Assembly: GCF_008698145.1 (NCBI RefSeq)
Contig: NZ_RZNZ01000004.1
Span: forward strand, 1-64,000
Direction: 5' to 3'
DNA length: 64,000 nt
From: Bifidobacterium vespertilionis
Lineage (GTDB): Bacteria; Actinomycetota; Actinomycetes; Actinomycetales; Bifidobacteriaceae
Shown here: in pieces, positions 32,163 through 40,257 of the stretch
Numbering within the stretch: the first letter of the stretch is position 1
Layout: every line of letters starts with the position of its first letter
The notes under the pieces: model-generated
The model's input: only the letters and a program-made list of their open reading frames with translations
Told to the model about the DNA's origin: nothing
The model's database searches: none
Made by a program: the position numbers and the translations under genes

Positions 32163-34214
32163 TCAGCGCTCCACTTCGATCACCGTATCGCCGGCCGCGA
32201 CATTCCCGCCCGTCAGCGGGACGACACGGCCAAGACCCGCGCTGTTGACCACGGTGACGATGACGGCGGTGCCGCAGCCCGCGGCGGACACCTCGTCGAA
32301 ATCGACCGTGGCGAGCCTGTCACCGACCCCGACGCGCTGTCCCTTGGCGACCGCGACGTCAAAGCCGCGGCCTTCCAGCTTCACCGTGTCGATGCCGATG
32401 TGGACCAGCACCTCAACGCCATCGTCGGTTTTGATGCCGAAGGTGTGGCCCGTCCTGGCGACCGTCTTCAGTGTACCGGAAACGGGTGCCCTGACCACGG
32501 ATTCGGACGGGATCACCGCAATGCCCTCGCCGAGCGCACGGGAGGCGAACACGGCGTCGCCGGTGGCATCCAAGCCGATCACACGGCCGGTGACCGGTGC
32601 TGCGATCGCATGGGTGGAGGCGTCCCGCGGGTCGGGCGCGGGGTTGGCGGCCGGAACGGGTTCGGGGTCGGAAACGGGCCGATCGTCCGGAACGGGCCGA
32701 TCATCCGCCACGGGTGCCGATGTTGTCCCATAGCCGAACATCACGATCAGCGCCATGGACACGGCGAACGCGACGGCGATGGACGCGCCGTACACCCACA
32801 TGCGATCGAACACCGGGATGGTGATCAGCGATGAGAACGCGAAGGCCGTGGATGTCACGCCATGAACCGTCTGGCCGGATGCGGTGACGGACGGGAAGAG
32901 CCAGCTCAGCGCGGCGAGCGTCACACCGCCGGCGCCGCAGCCGACCAACATGCGCTTGTAGACAAGCTTGTACCGCAAATGGATGCCATACAGGCTCGGC
33001 TCGGACACGCCGCCGAGCAGACCGGCCGCGAGCGCGCCCACGGCCGTCTGGCGCATTTCCGTGTCGTGATCGCGCACGGCCAGGACCAGCACGCCCGCGG
33101 TGGCGCCGAAGCAGGCGAAATTCCACACGCCCATGGGCCCCTGGATGAAGTCGTAGCCCAGCGTCTGGATGTTCACCAGCATGAGGGCGTTGAGCGGCCA
33201 ATGCAGTCCCAACGGCACCAGGAACGGGTAGAGCAGCGGCAGCGCGACGGCGAACACGAACGGCGCGTGCATGTTCATCCACGCGAGCACCACGCCCAGA
33301 CCATTGCCCGCCCACACGCCGATCGGGCCGATCAGAAAGGCGGTGAGCGCGCCCACGACGATCATGGAGAGGAACGGCACGAACACCAGCTGGACGCCGT
33401 CCGGGATGATTCGTCTCAGCCTCCGGCACACGAACGCGAGCACCGCGGCCATCATGAGCGGCACGAACACATTGCCGGAGTAGTCGGCCAGCTGCATGGG
33501 CAGGCCGAACACGGCGGCGACGCATTCCGTGGTGCCCAGCGTGGCGTTCCGGACGCAGCGGACGGAGTCCCCCCACATGCCCGCATCCGAAAGGGCCGCG
33601 AACTGCGGGGTCATGAGCATGGCCATGATCGCCCCGCCCAGCCATGGATCCACCTTGAGCTTGCCCGCCGCGTTATAGGCGACCATGATGGGCAGGAAAT
33701 AGAACACGCCCTTCCAGATGGCCTTGACGAACATGAGCGAGGGGCTGCCTTCGTCGCCGCCGATCACCCCCAGGGAGATGAGCAGGTTCACCAGGGCGAT
33801 GATGATGGACGCGCCCAGCAGCACGCCCAGAATCGGACGGAACGAGTCGGCCAGATATTCGAAGAATGAGTCCAGCCGGGCGATCCTGCCGCGATCCGCG
33901 GGCCCAGCCGGGGTCCGCGCGTCGGATGCCGGGGCCGATCGCATGGTCTGGGTCCGGCGGATATCGGATGCCCCGAGCAGCCGCGTGATCTCGTCGTACA
34001 TCGCGTCGACAGTGCCGCCGATCACCACCTGGCAGCGATCGCCGGATTGGGGAACGACGCCGAGCACGCCATCCAGATGTTCAAGGCAGTCCCGATCGAT
34101 CCGACCGGCGTCGACAAGCTGGAAGCGCAATCTGGTGGCGCAATGGGTCAGGCCGACGATGTTGCCCGCCCCGCCCAGGGCGGCGACGATCTGCGATGCG
34201 GTTCCTTCAGCCAT
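32163..34214 (-). CDS. PTS EIIBCA transporter, glucose/beta-glucoside type
   Basis: 683 residues. EIIB (about 1-90) has the phospho-Cys C25 in GLTHCATRLRF. EIIC (about 110-465) is the membrane channel, with SEPSLYGIHLRYKL as its sugar-site signature. A Pro/Asp-rich linker (about 500-540) leads to EIIA with H605 in VEVLVHIGIDTVKLEGRGF. It couples uptake of a sugar to phosphorylation. The B-C-A order and the pairing with a LicT-type regulator suggest a beta-glucoside, sucrose or glucose substrate; this is not resolved. The ATG at 34214 follows GGAGGGAG. General PTS genes are not in the window. Confidence 0.9.
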   Translation of the reverse strand: MAEGTASQIVAALGGAGNIVGLTHCATRLRFQLVDAGRIDRDCLEHLDGVLGVVPQSGDRCQVVIGGTVDAMYDEITRLLGASDIRRTQTMRSAPASDARTPAGPADRGRIARLDSFFEYLADSFRPILGVLLGASIIIALVNLLISLGVIGGDEGSPSLMFVKAIWKGVFYFLPIMVAYNAAGKLKVDPWLGGAIMAMLMTPQFAALSDAGMWGDSVRCVRNATLGTTECVAAVFGLPMQLADYSGNVFVPLMMAAVLAFVCRRLRRIIPDGVQLVFVPFLSMIVVGALTAFLIGPIGVWAGNGLGVVLAWMNMHAPFVFAVALPLLYPFLVPLGLHWPLNALMLVNIQTLGYDFIQGPMGVWNFACFGATAGVLVLAVRDHDTEMRQTAVGALAAGLLGGVSEPSLYGIHLRYKLVYKRMLVGCGAGGVTLAALSWLFPSVTASGQTVHGVTSTAFAFSSLITIPVFDRMWVYGASIAVAFAVSMALIVMFGYGTTSAPVADDRPVPDDRPVSDPEPVPAANPAPDPRDASTHAIAAPVTGRVIGLDATGDAVFASRALGEGIAVIPSESVVRAPVSGTLKTVARTGHTFGIKTDDGVEVLVHIGIDTVKLEGRGFDVAVAKGQRVGVGDRLATVDFDEVSAAGCGTAVIVTVVNSAGLGRVVPLTGGNVAAGDTVIEVER

Positions 34215-34273
34215 CGCGGCTCCCTCCGTACTGCTGTTGTACCTCACGCCTCGCGAAGTGGAAGTTGGAACGC

Positions 34274-34279
34274 AGTATA
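34274..34279 (-). promoter_or_regulatory. Candidate -10 of the PTS gene
   Basis: TATACT on the minus strand, about 60 bases upstream of the EIIBCA start. No clear -35 is seen, and no RNA antiterminator site lies between it and the start codon. Confidence 0.4.
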
Positions 34280-34341
34280 CGGCGGCATGGCAGGCGGCCG
34301 TAGCCGCGACACGCCGTGCACACGGGAAGCCCGGCAGCTCG

Positions 34342-34347
34342 TATACT
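34342..34347 (+). promoter_or_regulatory. Candidate -10 of the sugar symporter leader
   Basis: TATACT on the plus strand, 24 bases before the antiterminator site. A start about seven bases downstream would place the whole antiterminator/terminator unit in the leader RNA. The -35 is weak. Confidence 0.5.
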
Positions 34348-34370
34348 AATCCACACATACGTTGCGCACA

Positions 34371-34398
34371 GGATTGTGACTCGACTTGAGGCAAGACC
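34371..34398 (+). promoter_or_regulatory. Ribonucleic antiterminator site (LicT/SacY type)
   Basis: The sequence begins GGATTGTGACT and ends GAGGCAAGACC, the two conserved halves of LicT/SacY-type sites (known sites begin GGATTGTTACTG and end GCAGGCAAAACC or GCAGGCAAGACC). Its last six bases are shared with the first arm of the terminator at 34393-34444, the geometry needed for mutually exclusive folding. It faces the sugar symporter, not the PTS gene. Confidence 0.8.
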
Positions 34399-34453
34399 TG
34401 GGATTGCGTGGGACAATTGGATGTTCCGCGCAATCCCAGGTCTTTTTCGTTTT
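34393..34453 (+). terminator. Conditional terminator in the symporter leader
   Basis: A 16-bp perfect stem, AAGACCTGGGATTGCG (34393-34408) and its complement (34429-34444), is followed by TTTCGTTTT. It overlaps the antiterminator site, so protein binding upstream should prevent it from forming. Confidence 0.85.
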
Positions 34454-34504
34454 CGGGGCGAGGCAAAACCGGGCGACATCAAAGGCGATGGAAAGGCAGA
34501 CATC

Positions 34505-35875
34505 ATGGGCTTCTCAAGGTTCCCGCTCAACAGCGCGTTCATCTTCACGTTCGGCGCGCTCGGCGGCATGCTCTTCGGCTTCGACACCGGCATCATCTCC
34601 GGTGCCTCCCCGCTCATCGAGGCGGACTTCAACCTCACGGTCTCGCAGACCGGATTCATCACGTCGTCAGTGCTCATCGGCTCGTGCGTGGGCGCGCTGT
34701 CGATCGGCGCACTGTCCGACCGATTCGGCCGCAAGAAGCTGCTGATCGTCTCCGCGATCCTCTTCCTGCTCGGCTCCGGCCTGTGCGCCACCGCCACCGG
34801 CTTCCTGATGATGGTGGCCGCCCGCATCATCCTGGGCCTTGCGGTGGGCGCCGCGTCCGCCCTCACGCCGGCGTACCTGGCCGAGCTCGCGCCCAAGGAG
34901 CGCCGCGGTTCCCTGTCCACGCTCTTCCAGCTCATGATCACCTTCGGCATCCTGCTGGCCTACGCCTCCAACCTCGGCTTCCTGCACCACAACCTGCTGG
35001 GCTTCGCCGACTGGCGCTGGATGCTCGGATCGGCGCTCGTGCCGGCCGCGCTGCTGCTGATCGGCGGCATCCTGCTGCCCGAGTCCCCTCGCTACCTGGT
35101 CAACAAGGGCGATGAGCGCAACGCCTTCAAGGTGCTCACCCTGATCCGCACGGATGTGGACCAGACGCAGGTCCAGCTGGAGCTCGACGAGATCAAGGCC
35201 GTAGCCGCGCAGGACACCAAGGGCGGCGTGCGCGAGCTGTTCCGCATCGCCAAGCCGGCGCTTGTGGCGGCGATCGGCATCATGCTCTTCCAGCAGCTCG
35301 TGGGCATCAACTCGGTGATCTACTTCCTGCCGCAGGTGTTCATCAAGGGCTTCGGCTTCCCCGAGGCGGACGCGATCTGGGTGTCCGTGGGCATCGGCGT
35401 GGTCAACTTCGTCTCCACGATCGTGGCCACCATGATCATGGACAAGTTCCCGCGCAAGAGGCTGCTGATCTTCGGCTCCATCGTCATGACCGTCTCCCTG
35501 GCGATCCTGGCCGTCATGAACTTCACGGGCGACGTGGCCGCGCTGGCCGTGCCCACCATGATCCTGATCGCCTTCTACATCCTCGGCTTCGCGGTCTCCT
35601 GGGGCCCGATCGCGTGGGTGCTGATCGGCGAGATCTTCCCGCTGTCCGTGCGCGGCATCGGCTCCTCCTTCGGTTCCGCGGCCAACTGGCTGGGCAACTT
35701 CATCGTCTCCCAGTTCTTCCTCATGCTGCTGGACGCCTTCGGCAACAACGTGGGCGGCCCGTTCGCGATCTTCGGCGTGTTCGCCGCGCTGTCCATCCCG
35801 TTCGTGATGCGCTTCGTGCCGGAGACCAAGGGCAAGTCCCTCGAGGAGATCGAGGAGGAGCTCACCCGGCGCTGA
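34505..35875 (+). CDS. Sugar:proton symporter (MFS sugar porter family)
   Basis: 456 residues, twelve helices. Sugar-porter signatures: [14 protein letters not shown] in helix 1, [10 protein letters not shown] in loop 2-3, [16 protein letters not shown] after helix 6, [17 protein letters not shown] in helix 7 and [15 protein letters not shown] at the end. It imports a hexose or pentose with protons. The ATG at 34505 follows GGAAAGG; the upstream open frame covers the antiterminator leader and is not expected to be translated. Regulation by antitermination is predicted from the leader. pgm lies downstream on the same strand, after strong inverted repeats. Confidence 0.9.
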   Translation: MGFSRFPLNSAFIFTFGALGGMLFGFDTGIISGASPLIEADFNLTVSQTGFITSSVLIGSCVGALSIGALSDRFGRKKLLIVSAILFLLGSGLCATATGFLMMVAARIILGLAVGAASALTPAYLAELAPKERRGSLSTLFQLMITFGILLAYASNLGFLHHNLLGFADWRWMLGSALVPAALLLIGGILLPESPRYLVNKGDERNAFKVLTLIRTDVDQTQVQLELDEIKAVAAQDTKGGVRELFRIAKPALVAAIGIMLFQQLVGINSVIYFLPQVFIKGFGFPEADAIWVSVGIGVVNFVSTIVATMIMDKFPRKRLLIFGSIVMTVSLAILAVMNFTGDVAALAVPTMILIAFYILGFAVSWGPIAWVLIGEIFPLSVRGIGSSFGSAANWLGNFIVSQFFLMLLDAFGNNVGGPFAIFGVFAALSIPFVMRFVPETKGKSLEEIEEELTRR

Positions 35876-35884
35876 CGACCCCGG

Positions 35885-35926
35885 CCGTGTCGCGGGCCGG
35901 GCTGGCTGGGTTGGCCCGCGACACGG
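35885..35926. terminator. Terminator-like inverted repeat after the symporter
   Basis: CCGTGTCGCGGGCC (35885-35898) pairs perfectly with GGCCCGCGACACGG (35913-35926). There is no T-run. The GCGACACG core recurs at 35950, 35965 and 35978. Confidence 0.55.
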
Positions 35927-36001
35927 CTGTCCCACGACGCAGCGGCCTTGCGACACGGACCTTTGCGACACGGCAACGCGACACGCACGCGGGCGGAGGG
36001 A

Positions 36002-36041
36002 GAACATCCGGCAAAATGCAACGAACCGTCCCCGGATGTTC
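36002..36041. promoter_or_regulatory. Inverted repeat upstream of pgm
   Basis: GAACATCCGG (36002-36011) pairs perfectly with CCGGATGTTC (36032-36041) across 20 bases, about 58 bases before the pgm start. It may be an operator or a leader hairpin. Confidence 0.45.
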
Positions 36042-36098
36042 ACCCCCTGTCCGCATGTGCGTAGCGTTGCCGTCGCATTTTGGTGGCAATATGGGTTT

Positions 36099-37775
36099 AT
36101 GGTTGCAAACAATGCGGGAAAGCCCGCCACCCCAGCTGATCTGATCAACGTCGACGAAGTCATCGGCAAGTACTATGACCTCGTCCCCGATCCGTCCGTG
36201 CCCGAGCAGCGCGTCATCTTCGGCACCTCCGGCCACCGCGGATCGTCCCTGAAGACCTCGTTCAACGAGGCCCACATCGTGGCCATCTCCCAGGCCATCG
36301 CCGAGTACCGCAAGCAGGCCGGCGTCACCGGTCCGCTCTACCTCGGCTCCGACACCCACGCGCTGTCCGAACCGGCCCGCAAGACCGCCATCGAGGTCCT
36401 CGTGGCCAACGGCGTGCACGTGCGCGTCGACTCCCGCGGCGACTTCGTGCCCACCCCCGTGGTCTCCCAGGCCATTCTGACCCACAACCGCGCCGCCGAC
36501 GGCACCCAGCGCTTCACCGGCGAGGGCCTGGCCGACGGCATCGTGGTCACCCCGTCCCACAACCCGCCCACCGACGGCGGCTTCAAGTACGATCCTGTCA
36601 CCGGCGGTCCGGCCCCGGCGGACGTGACCAACGCGATCGCCGCCCGCGCCAACGAGCTGCTCGGCGACTACAAGTCCGTCAAGCGCGTGCCCTACGAGGA
36701 GGCCGTCAAGTCCGACCTCGTGGAGGGCTTCGACTTCCGCGAGCACTACGTGGCCGATCTGGACAACGTGATCGACTTCGACGCGATCCGCAACTCCGGC
36801 GTGCGCCTGGGCATCGACCCGCTCGGTGGCGCCTCCGTGAACTACTGGCCGCTCATCAACGAGAAGTACGGCCTGAGCATCGGTGTGGTGCGTCCGGAGG
36901 TCGATCCGACCTGGCGTTTCATGACCATCGACCACGACGGCAAGATCCGCATGGATCCGAGCTCCCCGTACGCCATGCAGGGCCTGGTGGACGAGCTCAA
37001 CGCCGGCGCGTGGGACAAGTACGATCTGGTGGGCGGCACCGACCCGGACGCCGACCGCCACGGCATCGTCTGCCCGAACTGGGGCGTCATGAACCCGAAC
37101 CACTACATCGCCGTGTGCGTGGAGTACCTGTTCGGCGGCAACCGCCCGGGCTGGCCTGAGGGTGCCGCCGTGGGCAAGACGCTGGTCTCCTCCTCCCTGA
37201 TCGACCGCGTGGCCGCCTCGATCAACGCGAAGGTCATCGAGGTTCCGGTGGGCTTCAAGTGGTTCGTCGACCCGCTGTTCAAGGGCGAGGTCGCGTTCGG
37301 CGGCGAGGAGAGCTCCGGCATGTCCTTCCTGCGCAAGGACGGCCGCGTCTGGACCACCGACAAGGACGGCCTGATCCCCGACCTGCTGGCCGCCGAGATC
37401 ACCGCCAAGACCGGCAAGAACCCGGCCGAGCTGCACAAGGACCAGGTGGCCCGCTTCGGCGAGTCTTGGTACAAGCGCGTGGACACCCCCACCACCCTCG
37501 AGCAGAAGCAGAAGTTCGCCTCCCTCACCGGCGACGATGTCACCGCTACGCAGCTCGCGGGCGAGGACATCACCGCCAAGCTCACCGAGGCGCCGGGCAA
37601 CCACGCCAAGATCGGCGGCCTGAAGGTCACCACCAAGGACAACTGGTTCGCGGCCCGTCCTTCCGGCACCGAGAACATCTACAAGGTGTACGCCGAGTCC
37701 TTCGAGTCCCCCGAAGCGCTGGACAAGGTCCTCGCCGAGGCCGAGGAGGTCGTGGACAAGGCGCTGGGCGAGTGA
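36099..37775 (+). CDS. pgm: Phosphoglucomutase (alpha-D-glucose phosphate-specific)
   Basis: 558 residues. Interconverts glucose 1-phosphate and glucose 6-phosphate, linking glycolysis, glycogen and UDP-sugar pathways. The phosphoserine loop is [18 protein letters not shown], the metal site [11 protein letters not shown], the sugar loop [11 protein letters not shown] and the phosphate site [13 protein letters not shown]. The ATG at 36099 ([15 protein letters not shown]) gives the normal length; the reading frame extends upstream without a ribosome site. It is followed by a terminator. Confidence 0.95.
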   Translation: MVANNAGKPATPADLINVDEVIGKYYDLVPDPSVPEQRVIFGTSGHRGSSLKTSFNEAHIVAISQAIAEYRKQAGVTGPLYLGSDTHALSEPARKTAIEVLVANGVHVRVDSRGDFVPTPVVSQAILTHNRAADGTQRFTGEGLADGIVVTPSHNPPTDGGFKYDPVTGGPAPADVTNAIAARANELLGDYKSVKRVPYEEAVKSDLVEGFDFREHYVADLDNVIDFDAIRNSGVRLGIDPLGGASVNYWPLINEKYGLSIGVVRPEVDPTWRFMTIDHDGKIRMDPSSPYAMQGLVDELNAGAWDKYDLVGGTDPDADRHGIVCPNWGVMNPNHYIAVCVEYLFGGNRPGWPEGAAVGKTLVSSSLIDRVAASINAKVIEVPVGFKWFVDPLFKGEVAFGGEESSGMSFLRKDGRVWTTDKDGLIPDLLAAEITAKTGKNPAELHKDQVARFGESWYKRVDTPTTLEQKQKFASLTGDDVTATQLAGEDITAKLTEAPGNHAKIGGLKVTTKDNWFAARPSGTENIYKVYAESFESPEALDKVLAEAEEVVDKALGE

Positions 37776-37830
37776 GCTGATTCGCTGACTCGCGGATCCA
37801 CGCCTGGCTCACCTTGATCCTCCTCTGAGC

Positions 37831-37887
37831 GCAAAGGACCCCGGTTTCCGGATGCACAATCTGCATCCCGGAGCCGGGGTTCTTTGC
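37831..37887 (+). terminator. Terminator after pgm
   Basis: A long interrupted stem: GCAAAGGACCCCGG and TTCCGGATGCA pair with TGCATCCCGGA and CCGGGGTTCTTTGC around a CAATC loop. Confidence 0.75.
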
Positions 37888-37974
37888 ATTTGTTCGAGCC
37901 GCTCGTCTGATTGCTGCATGTCCGATTCGCCGCCCGATCCGCTACCCGATCTGTACGCATGAACTGGACGGGAT

Positions 37975-38105
37975 GCAAACTGGGCAGGATCCGGTCGCCG
38001 TTTTTGCGAACTGGGCAGATCCGGTCATCTGGAGGTCGATTTGGGGGCCCAGATGACGCAGTCTGCCCAGTTTGCAAATCAAGCGCCCGGATCTGCCCAG
38101 TTTGG
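37975..38105. repeat. AAACTGGGCAGATCC inverted element, copy 1
   Basis: Motif GCAAACTGGGCAGGATCCGG at 37975 and TGCGAACTGGGCAGATCCGG at 38005 face inverted copies GTCTGCCCAGTTTGC at 38061 and CCGGATCTGCCCAGTTTGG at 38088. The element can form nested hairpins. A related element with the same order of motifs lies at 47409-47538. Confidence 0.8.
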
Positions 38106-38130
38106 GCCCTGTGCGGGCCCCGCAGTACGT

Positions 38131-38334
38131 GCAGAATGAGCAAATCCAGTGCGCCGCCGGCAGCCAACTGGAATCCTCGCCCTCTCACAGGTTTCCACCC
38201 ATCCGATTTGCTCACTTTGCACCGCATACAACGCAGAATGAGCAAATCCGATGTCCTGCAGCCGATTTCGGCCTCTCACACATCCGATCTGCTCATTCTG
38301 TTTCGGGGCGAGTGCAGAATGAGCAGATCCGATG
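38131..38334. repeat. GCAGAATGAGCAAATCCGATG motif, five copies in alternating orientation
   Basis: Forward copies start at 38131, 38233 and 38314; inverted copies are at 38201-38220 and 38281-38300. Copies are 17-21 bases with one to three changes. The cluster ends 43 bases before the first rnhA-like start at 38377. No coding frame is credible here. Confidence 0.85.
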
Positions 38335-38376
38335 CCGCGCCGCACGCGGGACCGAGGGTGAGATAGGGTGGAGCAC

Positions 38377-38547
38377 ATGACTGACGTGATAGTTGTTTCC
38401 ATCGACGGCTCGGCCCTGGGCAACCCCAATGCTGAGCCGTCAAACGGGAAGCCCAGCGGGCTGCCCGTAGGCGAAGGGAGCCGCCACCAAGGCGGCGACG
38501 GGCCCGTTGGGGTTGCCTGCCGATCACTGCAAGGAGCGGAACTGTGA
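38377..38547 (+). pseudogene. Truncated rnhA 5' copy 1 with repeat insert
   Basis: A 56-residue frame. ATG 38377 with GGTGGAGC upstream starts MTDVIVVSIDGSALGNPN, the N-terminus of RNase HI including its first catalytic Asp. The reading then passes into a dispersed palindromic repeat (AEPSNGKPSGLPVGEGSRHQ) and stops. The stop overlaps the GTG of the next copy (GTGA). It is probably a duplicated remnant left by repeat insertion; the product cannot be an active nuclease. Confidence 0.7.
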
Positions 38548-38710
38548 CCATAGTTGTTTCCATCGACGGCTCGGCCCCGGGCAACCCCAATGCTGAGCCG
38601 TCAAACGGGAAGCCCAGCGGGCTGCCCGTAGGCGAAGGGAGCCGCCACCAAGGCGGCGACGGGCCCGTTGGGGTTGCCTGCCGATCACTGCAAGGAGCTG
38701 GACTGTGACC
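38389..38710. repeat. 161-bp tandem duplication of the rnhA start plus palindromic insert
   Basis: ATAGTTGTTTCC recurs at 38389, 38550 and 38711, exactly 161 bases apart. Units 1 and 2 are nearly identical over their full length; the third enters intact rnhA and diverges after GGCAACCCCAA. Each full unit holds GGCAACCCCAA, a hairpin-rich block matching the repeat family at 46621 and 47616, the inverted TTGGGGTTGCC, then CAAGGAG and a new GTG start. Confidence 0.9.
38544..38708 (+). pseudogene. Truncated rnhA 5' copy 2 with repeat insert
   Basis: A 54-residue frame from GTG 38544, with AGGAG upstream. It starts VTIVVSIDGSAPGNPN and then follows the same repeat-encoded tail as copy 1. Its TGA (38706-38708) overlaps the rnhA GTG at 38705, so translation through the tandem units could be coupled to rnhA. 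Interpreted as a decayed duplicate, not a functional gene. Confidence 0.7.
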
Positions 38711-39811
38711 ATAGTTGTTTCCACCGACGGCTCGGCCCTGGGCAACCCCAACGGGCCAATGGGCTGGGCATGGGCCGATCATGACGATCATGCCGGGAAC
38801 GGCGGCATCCCGGGCCACGAGCATGACGATCATGGCTATGACGCAGGCGGCGCCACGAACGGCACGAACCAGATCGGCGAGCTGTGCGCGGTGCTGCAGG
38901 CGCTGCGCACGCATCCGGGCCCGCAGCCGCTGACGATCGAGACCGATTCGCAGTATGCGATCAACTGCTCCACCAAGTGGGTCAAGGGCTGGAAGCGAAA
39001 CGGCTGGCGGAATGCGCAGAAGAAGCCGGTCAAGAACGTGGAGCTCATCAAGGCGATCGACGCGGAGATCGCCAAACGCCCCGGCCCGGTGAAGTTCGTG
39101 TGGGTCAAGGGGCATGCGGGCAATGCCGGCAACGAGCTGGTGGACGATCTGGCGCGCACATACGCGGGCGATTGCCGATCCGGCGCGCGCGATGGGTATC
39201 TGCCTGTGGAGGGCTGGCAGTCGCTGATCAACTCCGAATATGCGCGCGATCTCGACGTGCCGCCCGACGTGCAGTTGGTGTTGGATGGGCGCGCCGATCC
39301 CGATTCGATCGCCAAGCCCGATCCCGGTAACCATCCCGCGCGCGATCATGCGTCCGGCAAATCGGCGAAACCCTCCACATCACTTGCGGATCGTCTGGCC
39401 GAGCCGGAGGGCGTGCCGGACATCGCCGCACCGATCGCACCGACCCCCCAGAGCGATTCGATCGCGCACGAGGAGACGCCGATCGTCCGATCGCAGCCGC
39501 TCCCCCAGCTGCGCGACGTACCGATCGCCGCCCCGGACGATCAGCCGGCCTCTCCGGCGGCCCAAACCAGACCAACGGCTGCGACTGTCCAAGCCCAGCC
39601 ACCCCGGTCAACCCAGCCGCCCGCGCAATCCACCGGACTGACCGCATCCGGCACGATCCGCATCACACCGCCGCCGTCAAACAGCCCCCGGTGGGCCGGC
39701 AAGGATCTGCACATCACCGGCACGATCACGATCGACGCGCCCATCGCCCCGGATGGCACGATCGACCTTGACGGCGCGGTCTTCCGCCTCGCATCCGTGC
39801 GGGAGCGATAG
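38705..39811 (+). CDS. rnhA: Ribonuclease HI with long C-terminal extension
   Basis: 368 residues. Cleaves the RNA strand of RNA-DNA hybrids. The N-terminal RNase H fold (about 1-155) has the four catalytic acids in VSTDGSALGNPNGP, QIGELCAVLQAL, IETDSQYAIN and NELVDDLARTYAG. An Asp/His-rich loop (HDDHAGNGGIPGHEHDDHGY) is inserted after the first strand. The C-terminal 200 residues are Pro/Ala-rich and end in an unrecognised module (IRITPPPSNSPRWAGKDLHI...DGAVFRLASVRER). The start used is GTG 38705 with AGGAG seven bases upstream; it lies inside duplicated sequence. Confidence 0.9.
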   Translation: MTIVVSTDGSALGNPNGPMGWAWADHDDHAGNGGIPGHEHDDHGYDAGGATNGTNQIGELCAVLQALRTHPGPQPLTIETDSQYAINCSTKWVKGWKRNGWRNAQKKPVKNVELIKAIDAEIAKRPGPVKFVWVKGHAGNAGNELVDDLARTYAGDCRSGARDGYLPVEGWQSLINSEYARDLDVPPDVQLVLDGRADPDSIAKPDPGNHPARDHASGKSAKPSTSLADRLAEPEGVPDIAAPIAPTPQSDSIAHEETPIVRSQPLPQLRDVPIAAPDDQPASPAAQTRPTAATVQAQPPRSTQPPAQSTGLTASGTIRITPPPSNSPRWAGKDLHITGTITIDAPIAPDGTIDLDGAVFRLASVRER

Positions 39812-39961
39812 CGAACAATAACGCACGGGCACAAGGCGCGGAGTACCGCGCGCAAGTGGCGAACGGCGGGAATCGCGTGGTCAAACGCCAAGGAAACGGC
39901 ATGGAAACGCGCGGTATGACGCCTTTTTCACCGCCCAACTGGCGTAGTCGGCAAAAGTGTG

Positions 39962-39967
39962 TATTAT
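39962..39967 (+). promoter_or_regulatory. Candidate -10 of the bS22 gene
   Basis: TATTAT, with CTGGCG 17 bases upstream (39939-39944) as a poor -35. Consensus match only. Confidence 0.35.
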
Positions 39968-39971
39968 TGGG

Positions 39972-39997
39972 AAAGTTGCAACTTTTCTACTAGTAGA
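39972..39997. promoter_or_regulatory. Two adjoining perfect palindromes in the bS22 leader
   Basis: AAAGTTGCAACTTT (39972-39985) is followed directly by TCTACTAGTAGA (39986-39997), between the candidate -10 and the ribosome site at 40001. Both are perfect palindromes. They may be a protein-binding site or alternate hairpins in the leader. Confidence 0.5.
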
Positions 39998-40013
39998 GAT
40001 CGGAGGCTGAACG

Positions 40014-40103
40014 ATGGGTTCCGTCATCAAGAAGCGCCGCAAGCGGATGAGCAAGAAGAAGCACCGCAAACTGCTGCGTAAGACTCGTCACCAGCGCAAG
40101 TAG
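40014..40103 (+). CDS. Ribosomal protein bS22 (AURKAIP1/COX24-type small protein)
   Basis: 29 residues, very basic: MGSVIKKRRKRMSKKKHRKL then LRKTRHQRK. It matches the small actinobacterial 30S protein bS22 that binds near the decoding centre. CGGAGG lies seven bases upstream of the ATG. A single gene with its own leader and terminator. Confidence 0.9.
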   Translation: MGSVIKKRRKRMSKKKHRKLLRKTRHQRK

Positions 40104-40135
40104 TCTTGCCGCTGAATCAACAGCGAGAGTAAAAC

Positions 40136-40172
40136 AAAAGCCCCGCAGGTCCTTTCGGATCGCGGGGCTTTT
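40136..40172 (+). terminator. Terminator after bS22
   Basis: AAAAGCCCCGC (40136-40146) pairs with GCGGGGCTTTT (40162-40172) across 15 bases, ending in T. Confidence 0.85.
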
Positions 40173-40257
40173 CGCTATTCGCTGCGCACTATGCGGCGGC
40201 GATGCGGCTCCTTGCGGCCGGTCGTGGTGCGCTAGGCAACCGGCCGCAACGGTATGC

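Noticed and set aside
30163-32733. An 856-codon plus-strand frame over the lipid kinase and PRD/PTS genes
   Set aside because: Arg/Gly/His-rich shadow reading across three clear genes on other frames and strands.
32163-34504. An antiterminator site in front of the PTS gene itself
   Set aside because: The minus strand between 34279 and 34214 has no GGATTG...GCAGGCAA-type sequence; the only match faces the symporter.
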